Assembly (NCBI RefSeq): GCF_036850765.1
Contig: NC_089492.1
Location: 168,080,296 to 168,144,295 of the forward strand
Direction: 5' to 3'
DNA length: 64,000 bases
DNA from: Saccopteryx bilineata
Lineage: Eukaryota; Chordata; Mammalia; Chiroptera; Emballonuridae
The notes beneath the pieces are model-generated. The model ran no database searches and was not told the origin of the DNA. It was given only the letters and a program-made list of their open reading frames with translations. Both the position numbers and the translations under genes were made by a program. This document shows positions 25,320-37,485 of the stretch, piece after piece. The stretch's first letter is position 1; each line of letters opens with the position of its first letter.

Positions 25320-25455
25320 TTGTCAGTCCTGATGATGCACCAAGTCCCCTGTAGGCCTTTTTAAAAACACAGAGTTGGGGTCCCACCTCTAGAGATTTTG
25401 GTTCAATACAACTGAAGGCGATCTGGGCATCATTCTCTTTAAGTAAACAAAGAAT
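25320..25455. repeat. Probable MER5-like hAT fragment
   Basis: The phrase ggggtcccacctctagagat and neighbouring gcatcattc/aaaaacacagagtt pieces resemble MER5-type ancient hAT miniatures. Assigned from memory of the consensus; no TSD located. Confidence 0.45.
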
Positions 25456-26001
25456 GAGGTACCAATCACCTCCGGGACAATCCAGGGTATCTCAATAACC
25501 ATGGGGAGAAGGAGGTTTGGTACTGCCAGGCTATAAGCACAATGAGGTGTGCCATTTGGTGTCCTGTAAAAAAGTCAGAGGAGGGCCTTCTATCATCACC
25601 TTTGTCTTATTTGGTAAAAAGTGAGTTTGATTTTGTTTTTTAATAATAATTATGACCTTCCACTTGATTGTGTGGAGTTTTCCCTATGCCAAGTAATTCT
25701 CCAACACTAGCTGAGTGTCCTAGAGTTCAACTCCATTTGTATACTACTTGGAAATAGTGTCAGATCCCATAGGTTAAGGTAGTGGTTCTTAAACTTTTTG
25801 AACTGAGGGTGCATTTAAAATCCTACAAATAGTTGTAGGCACTCTATATACAAATTTCTGAGAAATATGTTATAATAAGTCAAATATTAAAGAAAAAATA
25901 TAAAGTCCAATATATTTTTATATTGTTTTGGTATTATGGTAATTAAACAAAATAAATACGACAAAATTAAATTTATTCTGACATTAAAAAACATTTTTAT
26001 G

Positions 26002-26406
26002 GCCCTGGCCGGTTGGCTCAGCGGTAGAGCGTCGGCCTGGCGTGTGGGGGACCCGGGTTCGATTCCCGGCCAGGGCACACAGGAGAAGCGCCCATTTGCT
26101 TCTCCACCCCCCCTCCCCTCCTTCTGTCTCTCTCTTCCCCTCCCGCAGCCAAGGCTCCATTGCTCCATTGGAGCAAAGATGGCCCGGGCGCTGGGGATGG
26201 CTCCTTGGCCTCTGCCCCAGGCGCTAGAGTGGCTCTGGTCACAGCAGAGCGACGCCCCGGAGGGGCAGAGCATCGCCCCCTGGTGGGCAGAGCGTAGCCC
26301 CTGGTGGGCGTGCTGGGTGGATCCCAGTCGGGCGCATGCAGGAGTCTGTCTGACTGTCTCTCCCTGTTTCCAGCTTCAGAAAAATGCAAAAAAAAAAAAA
26401 ACAACC
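26002..26406 (+). repeat. SINE-A inside the hAT
   Basis: Near-consensus SINE-A with A and B boxes and a CpG-rich body. TSD aaaaaacatttttatg at 25986-26001 and 26407-26422. Confidence 0.96.
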
Positions 26407-26457
26407 AAAAAACATTTTTATGTTATATTTTTTGAGCTATGCTTTTTATTTTTTTTT

Positions 26458-26775
26458 ATTTTTTAACAGAGACAGAGAGATGGATAGATTGGGACAGACA
26501 GACAGGAACAGAGAGAGATGAGAAGCATCAATCATCAGTTTTTCGTTGCAACACCTTAGTTGTTCATTGATTGCTTTCTCATATGTGCCTTGACCGCAGG
26601 CCTTCAGCAAGCCAAGTAACCCCTTGCTTGAGCCAGCGACCTTGGGTCCAAGCTGGTGAACTTTGCTCAAACCAGATGAGCCCGTGCTCAAGCTGGCGAC
26701 CTCGGGGTCTTGAACCTGGGTCCTCCTCATCCCAGTCTGACGCTCTATCCACTGCACCACCGCCTGGTCAGGCAA
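26458..26775 (-). repeat. SINE-C inside the hAT, antisense
   Basis: Complete antisense SINE-C from a T-rich tail complement (about 26441-26466) through gatgagaagcatcaatcatc and ccccttgcttgagccagcga to the head complement cactgcaccaccgcctggtc. Confidence 0.94.
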
Positions 26776-26865
26776 GTTATGTTTTTTAGGATTTGTAAAA
26801 AAGAAGGGTTAAAAAATAAAAAAGCGACTAAAAAGTTATCTTTATATATATATATAGATACATTC

Positions 26866-27222
26866 TTAGTAAGATTTAGTAAATTCGGCAGGTCCCGGCA
26901 TGAATGTGTTAAATTTTTCATTCTTATGTTTATAAGAAACATGGGCCTGGTGTGTCCTAGCAATTTCTTCAATGTTTGGACATATATTTGAAAGGCAAAC
27001 TTTTATTTCCTCATCAATACATTGAAGAATTTCTCTCTTTTTATTCTTAATTGTGTTGAGAGTAGAAAATCCTAATTCACACAAATAGGATGTTGAAAAT
27101 TGTAGTAAAATGTTCAAAGCTTTTTTAGATATTGCCACATATTTTTCTTTTATAGAAATCTGAAAGGTTTCGAGAGACAATTCCTTATGTTTAATCATCA
27201 ATCCAAAACCCCCACCATACAT
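26866..27222 (-). pseudogene. hAT transposase C-terminal dimerisation remnant
   Basis: 118-residue open frame reading ISKKALNILLQFSTSYLCEL and then GFSTLNTIK, the hATC dimerisation signature shared with domesticated hAT genes of the ZBED/FAM200/SCAND3 kind. The catalytic acidic residues lie in the deleted part. The element cannot move by itself and could only have been mobilised by a full copy. Confidence 0.9.
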
Positions 27223-27510
27223 ATCATCTTAACTTTACACCAAACAAAGGATAGAAGAAACTTGCCTCCAGTCTTTCCAGGGAACATGGGGGGTAGCGTA
27301 AACAATCCAGCACCACAGCTTAAGAGCCTTTTGCAACCTAATCAGGCAAGTTGGGGGGGTTGGGCAGACTGTCAGCTTACAGCCATTCCCCACACCTCTG
27401 TCCCCCAAAAATCTAAACTTCAAAAACCCTGTTGGTTTTATGGTCCCCAACAGGCACATTTTTCTCTGAAACACCATAGGGCACACACTTTGAGAACCAC
27501 TGGGTTAAGG

Positions 27511-28190
27511 GCTCAGTCCTACAAGGCCATCCTTCCTCACCCTTCAGACTCTAATTGCAAGTACAGAATATGGACAGGAAGTCCCAATGTACTCACTGCC
27601 TTGAGTTAAATTAATTTGCTAGAGCTGCTCACAGAATTCATAGAAACATTCTACCCACTAAATTACCAATGTGTTACAAAGGATATATATAACTCAGAAA
27701 GAGTTAAGTGGAAGAGCATATGCAAAGGGTAAAGTATAGGAAAGTGGATGGAGATTCCATGCCCTCTCAAAGCACCCCATGCTTCCTGAATCTCTATGTG
27801 TTCACCAACTCAGATGATCTTTGAGGCTTGTCCTTTGGTTTTTCATGGAGGCTTCATTATCTAAGCACAATTGGTTAAATTATTAGCCATTGGTGATTAA
27901 ATTCAACCTCCAGATTCTTCTCCACTCCCTGGAGATAGGAGGCTGGGACTGAAAGTTCCAAACCTCTAATCACGTGGTTGGTTCCTATGGAAACCAGTCC
28001 CCATCCTTAGGTGTAGGAAAATTGCCGAAGATTGGAATGCTGCCCTGACACAAGTCTTTGGTGCGAACTTTGGAACACCAAGTCCTGCAGGGGCAGAACG
28101 CTGCCCCGCCAAGCACTGATAAGATTGTTTAATGGAAGCTTCTGAACCCTATAGCCATTTCCTGCATACCGGAAAGGTTTCAGTTAATCA
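27511..28190. repeat. Probable ancient LTR fragment (ERVL/MaLR-like)
   Basis: The run of phrases gctgctcacagaattcatag, tgttacaaaggatatatata, ttcatggaggcttcattatc and attagccattggtgattaaa is reminiscent of an old ERVL-class LTR. Class assigned from memory only; ends not found. Confidence 0.5.
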
Positions 28191-28737
28191 TCCTTCTCAG
28201 CACCTGAGCCTATGCTCTGCTAATTTGCTTACTAATTAAAGAAACAAATACAATGAGGCTGCAGAGATATGGGTTCTCAGTCCTAGATGCTGGGAGTCCC
28301 CTGTACCCATATTTTCTGTGTGTTGTGTCTTGTGTGTTTTTTCTCAAGTCCTACAGCACCTTCCTCTTGTGCACACCCAGTGATGAGCTGGTCTCATCAC
28401 TTAGGTGCTTCCAAAACTCACCTCATTATATTCCAAGGGTTTTAAGAGCCAGAAACAGGAACAAAGACCAAATATATACATCGTCTTATAAATCCGAATG
28501 TCACGGTGCTCCTGCCCTGCATAACCTTATCTAATCTTAAGGTCAGTGCCTATTCATCTCAACATCTCAGACTCCTTCAAATTCATGTACTCATGAGTAC
28601 AATTTACAGGGCACTGGCTGAAAGGATAGGTTTCCTAAAACAGGGTTCAAGATTGTTCACTATCCTGGAGATACTTGGTTTAAAAAAATGTGAAGCCAGA
28701 TCCCTTGGCCGTGGGATTATAGACATGACTCCATGGT
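28191..28737. other. Low-repeat DNA, no gene recognised
   Basis: Short open frames at 28253-28534 and 28506-28748 overlap each other and lack any family features. Possibly the edge of the neighbouring LTR fragment. Confidence 0.4.
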
Positions 28738-28931
28738 TGCTGGCTTGAGCCCAAAGGTCACTGGCTTGAGCAAGAGGTCACTTGCTCTGTTGTAGCCCCC
28801 TGGTCAAGACACATATGAGAAAGCAATCAATGAACAACTAAGGTGCCGCAACAAAGAACTGATGCTTCTCATCTCTTTCCCTTCCCTTCTGGTCTGTCTG
28901 TCCTTATCTGTCCCTCTTTCTGACTCTCTGT

Positions 28932-28963
<32 letters not shown>
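28738..28963 (+). repeat. SINE-C 3' part with (TA)n tail
   Basis: Sense SINE-C body from gcccaaaggtcactggcttg onward. The tail has become a TA repeat at about 28934-28963. The 5' head is missing. Confidence 0.9.
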
Positions 28964-28965
<2 letters not shown>

Positions 28966-31380
28966 AGATCTATATTTGTATCCTCTCCCAGACAAGTGGA
29001 ATCAGAGCCTCTGTGTGGCTGGGTGGGAATCTGTGTTGTAAGGTATGAAGTTTGAGAACCTCCATGATGGGAGGGTCCCTACCTATTTCCTTCTCCTCCC
29101 TTACTTGGTTAAATATATAGTAGAAACAGACAGCTGGGCCTGAAGGGGGCAACGAGAGGGGCAACGAGAGTAAACTGGGAATGCTGCCTGGCCTCCCCAG
29201 CATCTGTCACTCATTAGGAGGCTGTGGGTGAGAAACAAGAAAAAAATGGTTCTTTCACTGACTGGCATTGTAGAAAACCCTGAATTTTAAGGCCTGAAAA
29301 TAGCTATTATTTTACCCTCATTACTTTTTTTTCTGTTTAAAATATAATCCTTGTCAGAGAAAACACTGCCACGCATGTCCCTGCCATAGCCTCACACAAT
29401 AGATACTAAAAATAAGGCTCTTGCCTCCCGGCTTTGTGTAATTCCAAAAGGAAATATATATACATATGATTTACCAGGGAGGTCTATCCTGATCTCTGTA
29501 CTGACATCCGTTTTGTCTTTTCTTTCCCCAAACTAGCCTTGTCTTCTTTTTCTGAATGACCTCCTTTTCCTGATGTGTGCTGGTCAGAGGGCAGTGCTTG
29601 CCCAGCCTGGCCCCCTCAGCTGCTCTTTTTGGGGTTTTCCATTTCAGTTCATGATTCAGTTACCACTGGGGAAATCTCCGCCAAAAAGCTTTCATTTGAA
29701 ATCTTCTTGGCAAAGGTCAGACTATAGGACACCATCCCCATCCTGCTCACCTCTCACATTAGCCCACCCTGGTGACCCGAGGACAAGTCCCAGTGCTGAG
29801 AGGGCACTTGTAAGGGAGACTCCACAAAAGACTTCCCGTAGAAAATACAGACGACTAAATGTGAGCACCCAGATAGGCTCAGTTGCTGGATAACGAGAAT
29901 TTGCACTGGCAAGCATATACTGCTTTGGCGTTCTGGCCAATTCTAACACCCAAAATAGCATGACTTTTAAATTCCTCCTGGCACCAGCCCACAGCACCCC
30001 ACCCAGGAAATGGTGGGCGGGGCCTGTTTGGGCCCAGTGCAGTGAGCTAGAATGATTTCACTGACTTTGGATAAGAAAACATTGACTGCAGTGCAGGAAA
30101 AGGCAGGGCTTTCATCAGATGGTTTCATTCTCTCGGCTTTTCCTGCTGTGGCTGTTGTATGTGCTGTCTGTCATGCAGGCTCACAGGGTAGGAGTTCTTG
30201 GCCTCCACTAATGAGAAACCAGCCACCTCCTTCTTCCCCTTCCCTGTCAACTCCTTAAGCTCAATTCTCTAACCTGGTAATTAGAAGCCAGTGTGTCCCC
30301 CACCTGTTGTGGTAGGCTTGCTCCAGGCCAGGGTGACAGCACTTCACAGCTCCCCCTCTTTGGTTCTGGACCAAGTTTTTCCTCTGTGCAGCACTGCCCT
30401 GAGCACTGCACGGCTGTTCTGTGAAGTGGGCTAAGCAGGAAAGGGACTCGACCTCAGTGTTTTATTATCCTGAGAAGCTGTGGTCAGTCATATGAACCCA
30501 AGTTAAAGCTCATTATCCACAGACATTTCCAGTATCACCTTTGGGTCTCTGGGCAGTTGCCACCACACTTTAAGTGTGTTTCAGGAAAGTTCTGGGTGAG
30601 AGAGATTTTCTAAGTCTGACTTCGTACCAAAAGCGCATAATTATCACAGTAGTCATACAAATTTTGTTTTCACGACTAACTCTCCTAACCTGTGGCTCAC
30701 CTGTTCAATCTCACTGAATTTCCAGAGACAAGCGCAACTACATATGCACCAATTTTTTTAGTTATCTGCTGTGTAAGAAACGACTTAGATTTACTGGTTT
30801 AATATACCATTAAATATTTTATTATTTATCATGATTCAGTGGATTGAGCGGGCCTCAGCTGGAAGCTTCTCCTGTTCATCTCACAGGTCTCTCATGGGCC
30901 TTCAGTCAGATGGCTGGGACACCCAGGATGATCTGCTCTCCTGACTGGTGTAACCTAGGGTGGAAGGCTGGGGCCCCTTGTTTAATCCACGTGGTCTTTC
31001 CATGCGGCTTGTTAGAGCTTTTTTACAGCATAGTAGCTGACCCCAAGAGCAAGCAGGATAACCTTCCTTTGCAAGACCCCCATAGCCTCTGCTTACATCC
31101 CTTTTGCTTTGTCCAGAGCCAGTAACATGGCCAATCCTAGAAACACTGTGGACAATCCTGGAAGACAGGGCTCCTTGAGAGCTATAAATGTAACAGACTA
31201 CCAGACTGTGAGCAAACCGTGGTGTCTGCTTTTCTTCCAGAGGACACTGGCACAAACATCAAGCCATTTGGTATGAAAGGAAGAACTGATCAGCTCTCCT
31301 AAACAGGCAAATTCTCATTAACACCAAAGGAAGTTGGAACACTTGTTAGATCTGTTTCTTTTTGTCATTTTGATTTTACC
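28964..31380. other. Low-repeat DNA, no gene recognised
   Basis: The longest stretch with the fewest recognisable repeats. Short open frames (up to 117 residues) occur on both strands without domain signatures. 30820-31100 may contain an ancient LTR-like repeat (ctcatgggccttcagtcaga), class unresolved. No CpG island or clear promoter was seen. Confidence 0.45.
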
Positions 31381-31580
31381 AACTTTTTATTTTATTTTAT
31401 TTATTTTAGATAGGTGGAGTGGGTAGATAAAGAGATGAAAGAGAGACAGAAAAGGGCAGGGGGAGGAGCAGAAAGCATCAACTCCCATAGGAGCCTTGAC
31501 CAGGCAAGCCCAGGCTTTCAAACCAGCTACCTCAGTGTTCCAGGTTAACACTTTATCCACTGTGCCACCACAGGTCAGGC
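31381..31580 (-). repeat. SINE-B, antisense
   Basis: Antisense SINE-B with catcaactcccataggagcc, gccttgaccaggcaagccca and the head complement ccactgtgccaccacaggtc. A-tail complement tttattttattttatttatt at its left. Confidence 0.93.
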
Positions 31581-32142
31581 CTAACTTTTTTAAATAACAT
31601 TTTATTTGAAAAAAAAATAGTACATACACATTATGGTTTGTTGTTTACATTCTTCAAATCACTGGATTTGATTGATAATAACTCCTTATAATAATCACCT
31701 CTGGCCCATAATCTTCCCTCATCTTGCTTCTCTAGAGAAGCAAGACCACCAAGTTGGCTGGCATATCCCCCAGTTTTGTGGCAAATATGTCCTCCCTCAG
31801 AGAAACCTGGGCTGTCAGCTGCTGATCTCTCCTGCTCTGTCCACAAGGCACAAAACCTCTGGTTGGCTCAAATGTTCCTTCCCTTCAACATGAGCAACAT
31901 TGATTCACTGTACTGAAGTCCTGAAGATATAAAGTTTGAGTTTTACAATCTCAAAAAGTAAATTCAAGGACAATTATTTCAAATGACAGAAATAAGAATT
32001 CAAAACCTATAGTATAACATTAATTATAGCACAACAGCACAAATTTTTCATATGAAAAATTTGGAACATTTACATAAATAGCCAAAATATTATAATGAAC
32101 ACTCTGATATCTGTGATTCAGCTTCAATAATTATCACTTTAA
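31581..32142. other. Unassigned sequence
   Basis: AT-rich; I see no gene or clear repeat. Confidence 0.4.
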
Positions 32143-32465
32143 GCCCTGGCCAGTTGGCTCAATGGATAGAACATCAGCCTGGTGTGTGAATATCCCAGGT
32201 TTGATCCCTGATCAGGGTTAGAACACACATGAGAAGCGATCATCTACTTCTCTTTCCCTCCCTCTCTCCCTTCTCTCTCTCTCTCCTTCGCTGAGCCAGT
32301 GGCTCCATTGGTTTGAGTGTTAGCCCTGGACACTGAGGATAGCTCGGTTGATTTGAGCATCAAGCCCAGACAGGGCTTGCCTGGTGGATCCTAGTCGGGG
32401 TGCATGTGGGAGTCTGTTTTTCTATCTCCCCTCTTCTCACTTAAAATAATAATAATAATAATAAC
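32143..32465 (+). repeat. SINE-A-related variant
   Basis: Older relative of SINE-A: aagccctggccagttggctc head, altered B box (caggtttgatccctg), the body phrase gagccagtggctccattggt and an (AAT)n tail. The body differs from SINE-A, suggesting a subfamily. Confidence 0.88.
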
Positions 32466-32579
32466 TATCATTTTATAGCCAATTTTAGTTTCTCATTACC
32501 TCTACTGATTGTACCCCAGGAAATTTTGAGGTACATCCCTGATATTGTATCATTACATCTATAAATATTTCAGTGATCT

Positions 32580-32895
32580 CAAAATAATTATACTGATTAA
32601 AAGGAAATACAAAGAAAGAATATATGTTTTATGATTCTACTTATTTAAAATTCCCAAATGTGCAAACCAATCTGTATTGACAGAAAGTATGTCAGTGATT
32701 GGGGATGAGGAGTAGATGGGAGAGGCAAGAGGAGGGTATTACAAAAGAACATCAGAAACTTTTGAGAGGTGATGGATACATTTATTTTCTTGATTTGTGG
32801 TGATGGTTTCACAGGTGGCTACATGTATCACAACACACCAGATTGAACATTTTAAAAATGTGTACATCAATTATACCTCTATAAATCTATTTTAA
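32580..32895 (+). mobile_element. Ancient L1 3' UTR fragment
   Basis: Contains ttgatttgtggtgatggttt and gtgtacatcaattatacctc, the familiar end of old mammalian L1M-type 3' UTRs. No coding part. Confidence 0.75.
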
Positions 32896-33023
32896 CATAA
32901 CAGATCAACATTGAAGATTTGGTTTAAAAATAATCAGCATTTTAAAAATTGACTTAAGATGCTTAGAATAATTTGTTTTATTCTATTTTTATTGATATAA
33001 ATATTTAAGGACATGAATTTTCT

Positions 33024-33332
33024 TTTTCTTTTCTTTTCTTTTTAATGAGAGGAGGGGGGATAGAAAGACTCCCCCATGTGTCCCGACCGGGATCAACCTG
33101 GCAACCCCCATCTGGGGCCAATGTTTGAATTAACCAATCTATCCTCAGTACCCAGGGCCAACACTCAAACCAGTCGAGCCACTGGCCACGATAAAGGAAG
33201 AGAGAGAGAAGAGGGAGAGGGAGGGGAAGAGAAGCAGATGATCGCTTCTCATGTGTGTCCTGACCAAGGATTGAACCTGGGACATCCAGACGCCAGGGTG
33301 ATACTCTTTCCACCGAGACAACTAGCCAGGGC
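33024..33332 (-). repeat. SINE-A-related variant, antisense
   Basis: Same variant as at 32.1 kb, in reverse. TSD aaggacatgaattttct (33007-33023) and aaggacatgcattttct (33333-33349), one mismatch. Confidence 0.9.
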
Positions 33333-33599
33333 CAAGGACATGCATTTTCTTTTGAGTACACTAATACAGGCTCTGTTGTATAGTTTTTCCAGTTGTCATT
33401 TTATAGAATTTCTGCAGTTTTAGTACATATTTCTTTTTGATCTAATAGATGTTTAAGAGAGAGTTATTTTTTTTTTTTTTAATTTCAGGTAACAGAATTT
33501 TTCTGTTTCTCTATTTTGTCTAGGTTAACCATATTATGATCACAAGATTTTGCCTGTGCTGTTTATACCTTTGAGAATTTGTTAAGATTTCCATTGTAT

Positions 33600-33720
33600 G
33601 GCCCTGGATGATTGGCTCAGCATTACAGCGGTCAGCCCAGCATTTTGAAGTCTCGGGTTTGAGTCCTGCCAGGGCACACAGGAGAAGTGACCATCTGCTT
33701 CTCCACCCCTCTCCCTCTCG

Positions 33721-33772
<52 letters not shown>

Positions 33773-34003
33773 CTCTTGTCCTGCAGCCAAGGCTCCATTG
33801 GAGCGAGTTGGCTCCAGGCACTGAGGATGGTTCCATGGTTTCTGCCTCAGGTGCTAGAAAAAATGGCTCTGGTTGCAGCTGGACCAAGGGCCCCAGATGG
33901 GCAAAGCATCGTCCCCTAGTGGGCTTGCTGGGTGGATCCTGGTCAGGGTGCATATGGGAGTCTGTCTCTGCCTCCTCTTCTCCATTAAAAAAAAGGGAAA
34001 AAA
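33600..34003 (+). repeat. SINE-A with expanded (TC)n
   Basis: SINE-A with an irregular head (attggctcagcattacagcg) and the CT-rich middle expanded to about 20 TC units at 33726-33768. TSD aagatttccattgtat / aagatttccattatag. Confidence 0.92.
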
Positions 34004-34860
34004 AAGATTTCCATTATAGTTTGTTATGTGGTCAGTTTTTATGGTTGTTTCATTGACCCTTGAGAAAAAGTAAATTCTCCATTTTTAGGATATAGATTTT
34101 GACATATATCAATCAGATCAACTTTCTTAATTTTTACTTATTTTTGTATTAAAAATTAAGTTTACTTATTTTTGTTATTGTTATTTGACATTAATTCTGA
34201 CATGGATTAATAGGGTTATAAAGCTTCCAACTATATGTGTATTTCTTCTGTAATTTCTGCATCATGAATATTGTTGCTACATGGTTTTATGCATAAACAT
34301 TAACTGTTCTGTCTTATTTTGTGACAGATGTATTCCTTAGCATTATGATGTCCCCTCCTTTGTCTCATTCAATGGTTTTTGTCTTAAATTTCTTCTTATT
34401 TGAAGGTAAACTGACAACACTGCATTCTTTTGATCTGTGTTACCTGGAACACCTATTCACTCCCTCATTTTCAACCTTTATGGTTCTCTGCTTTAGATAT
34501 GTTGTTCTTACAACAGCATAAACTTGCATGTGTTTTATGATACAGTATGAAAATCATTTACTCCCACTGATATGAGTTAATTTCATTTACATTTGTTAAC
34601 ATTGTAGGCGAGTTCGATCTTATATCTGTCCTATCATATTGTTCTCTGAATATATCATTTTAATATCTTTTCATATAAGTTCTATTTGTCTTATGAGGTG
34701 GGGCAGGGTGTGGAGAAAGAGAGGGAGGGGGAGGGGAGATGAAAGGGGAACAGAAAAGGCTTAAGAGAAGAGAAATTCTGATATTTAGGGAAATTTGTAA
34801 TACTTTTCTAATGATTATATTTATAATTTTATCATTATACAAACCCTTGATCATCTTTTT

Positions 34861-35103
34861 TTTAATTTTTTTATTTTATTTTATTCATTTTAGAGAGGAG
34901 AGAGAAAGGGAGAGAGAGAAGAGAAGAGAAGAGAAGAGAAGAGAAGAGAAGAGAAGAGAAGAGAAGAGAAGAGAAGAGAAGAGAAGAGAAGGGGGAGGAG
35001 CTGGAAGCACCAACTCCCATATGTGCCTTGACCAGGCAAGTCCAGGGTTTCGAACCAGCGACCTCAGCATTTCCAGGTCCACTGCACCACCACAGGTCAG
35101 GCT
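34861..35103 (-). repeat. SINE-B, antisense, with (GAGAA)n expansion
   Basis: Antisense SINE-B (ccaactcccatatgtgcctt, ccactgcaccaccacaggtc). Its CT-rich middle has grown into about 15 GAGAA units at 34916-34990. Confidence 0.93.
34916..34990 (+). repeat. (GAGAA)n microsatellite
   Basis: About 15 pentamer units, nearly pure, derived from the antisense SINE-B CT tract. Confidence 0.95.
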
Positions 35104-35839
35104 GATCATCCACTTTTTAAAGCAACATTGAGCAATAATATAGTTTGTATGTACTTTCTTCTCTTTGTCTTATGTCTCCTCCACTTTCTGACTAAGTCAT
35201 TGCATTATTTGCATTAGTTTTTACTTTGGACTCTTAAAGATGTTTCTATGTCTACTACTTGATTCTTTAGTTTCAAATTCTTTTCTTGGTCTCCCTAACT
35301 TTGTAGATAATGTAATTACTGCACTTACTACCATATTTACCCCTTTCCCATCCTTATTTTTTTTAGTTGTATTATTTATACATTGTCAGATCATATAACA
35401 TATACATTCTATTTTGCTACTCTAATCCCCACATTACGTTGACTTTTAGATTTAAACTTACATAAAATCAGTGTTTATATAATAGAAAGACTTTTGGTTA
35501 AAGTTTCCATAACTGACTTTCAATTGGCCAGTTTATTTTCTGGTTGTTTCCTCAAGATATGTTCATGGGAATGATATTCCCAAGTTCCATCAAGTTCAGT
35601 TGGCTCTAGCCTTTATAATTGTCAAACATATTGGAGGACATAAAATTTTTGGTTTGCACTTTTATTAAATGTCTTCTAAATATTTCTCTAGTCTGTTCTA
35701 ATGTCAAATGCTATTTTGGTGAAGTCAGAGTTCCACCTCATTTTTTAGCTCTGTGTAAGTGACTTAATTGTTTATGTTTTACTATCCAAATGATATCTTA
35801 AGTCCAATAAGTAAGCTGGGCTATGCTTCATATGGTGAT

Positions 35840-36350
35840 TGTGCTGACCAGGTTTCCCTGGTAAGTGGGGTGAATATTCAATATATAGATTTCTTGCAGG
35901 AATCAAAGGAGGACAAAAACGCCCAGACAACTCGATGAAGAAAGTATTTAGCAGGTAAGCAGTGTGACCCCAAAAGAGGCAACCAAACACGTGCTTCCCG
36001 AAGTTAGATTTCTTACATCTTATATACCTTTACAAGAAGCCTATAAAGACAGGCTTCTATGCAAGGGGCTCATGATCCCTTTGTCTAGAAGTATATGTCA
36101 CTCTCATAACTCCAGGAGAGGAAAGTAAGTTTCGATGGGGGAAGGGGTTCCCAGACCACTGGTCTCAGTTATGTACAAGTCCTGTTCTTCTTGCTTGGTT
36201 TTACAAACAGCTCCAGGCAACCTTTCAGAGAACTGTAGAAAGTAGTTAACCTATAACTGGCTGACTCAGTTACCCCTGCAGGGTCCGTTCCCTTGCTTTC
36301 GTCTTGTTTCTTCCTTCTCAGGGAAGAGGGGGCTTGCCTCTACTTCCTCA
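35840..36350 (-). repeat. LTR-like repeat, copy 1 (approximate ends)
   Basis: Shares with the LTR interrupted at 42-56 kb the core gatccctttgtctaga.gtat, ttactctcat-like phrase, tgactcagttacc / tgacccagttgc and a closing agggaagagggggcttg / agaaaggagggggcaag block. In this copy no transposon interrupts gtctagaagtat, so it acts as a paralogous empty site. Confidence 0.7.
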
Positions 36351-37485
36351 GATTCAAGTCTTGTTTTATTTTGGGAAATGTTTTGAATTATGTTTTAAAA
36401 TATTTGTTACATTGTATTGTTTTGGTTTCTTCAGAGGCTCCAACTTTGCATATGTTGGTTTTCCTCTGACTTCTTATCACTATCATCTTCTCTCTAATCC
36501 TTTAAAACTCCCTGTCTCTATTTCATTCATTTGTATTTCTTATTTTTATTGTTTACAGTGTTTTCTGTAGTGACTTTACTCTTTATTTTTTCCTTCCAAC
36601 TTTGTCTTCATTTGTGTGATGACTCTATTTCTTCTTCTACTTCTTTCCTGAATCTTCTAATACTGTCTCATCACCTCCTCGTACCTTGTCATCTTTGATT
36701 TGAGTTCCTGCCCTGGTTTGGGCTTTGTGGTTTTCCTCTAGAGATGAAATTGTTTTGTTCAGGTTTGGGGGGTTTTGTTTTGTTTCTAATGTACAGTGAT
36801 ATATTCAGTCATAATTTAATCTCTTCCAAGCCACATTTTTCTGGTGGGTGTTCTGTTAACATAATTTGTTGCTCTTTGTATCGTATACAATGTTTGTATC
36901 AAAACTATTCTATTTTCTTTTTCATTACTTATAGAGAGTATGGGCTGAACATTCCTAGATGGAGCTTTTGCTGGAGGATCTAACCATGGGTAAGGCAAGA
37001 GAAGCTTTCTAGAATTCTTAATTGCACGGGACTTTTCTTTCTGTTTCCACAGAGACAGACTGCATCATGAAAATATTGTGTGATTCTTTATAGAGCTCTG
37101 CCTTCTCCACTTCTCTGAATCAAACCACATTCACAAGGGACCTCCAGTTCTTTCATCAGCCAGTGCAAACAGAGGGCATGTGAACAACTCTCCTAAGACG
37201 TTATAGTTCTATTTACACTTTTTAAGCCCTGCTGCCACTGGTTCCTAGACACCCTTGGACCTCTTCTTCTGAGGTTTCTGTTCTTGGCAGCCCTTAAACA
37301 TGTTCTGAAATCTATAGATGATCTCTTTCCCTTAGTTTCAGTGCAAATGAAACACCTTAAAGCTATGTATGATATCTATGAGGAGAAGAAAGCATGACAA
37401 CCATGCTTATTTCCAAATCTGATAATTTGGGGAAATTGATGTTAAGTGTCTATACTCTCTTTCCCAAGGCTTCATAAAGGTGTAA
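36351..37485. other. Unassigned, possibly ancient antisense L1
   Basis: 36360-36740 is T-rich and reads somewhat like antisense L1/HAL1. The remainder is unassigned. No gene. Confidence 0.35.

Larger units (their letters stand above)
25780..27502 (-). mobile_element. hAT transposon, internally deleted, perfect TSD
   Basis: Charlie-like hAT element. Left end tagtggttcttaaac and right end complement cagtggttctcaaagtgtg form the terminal inverted repeats. The 8-bp TSD ggttaagg is exact at 25772-25779 and 27503-27510. Only the C-terminal part of the transposase remains (minus strand). Compared with the larger copy at 42-56 kb, everything between the region before 27213 and the sequence atcttaactttacacc (27225) is deleted. 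SINE-A and SINE-C have inserted inside. Confidence 0.95.
33350..35780 (-). mobile_element. Ancient antisense L1/HAL1-like sequence
   Basis: T-rich sequence reading like antisense ORF2 of an old L1 (tagtttgttatgtggtcagt, ccttgagaaaaagtaaattctcc region). No open frame survives. SINE-A and SINE-B lie inside. The right part is uncertain and may be a separate element. Confidence 0.5.
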
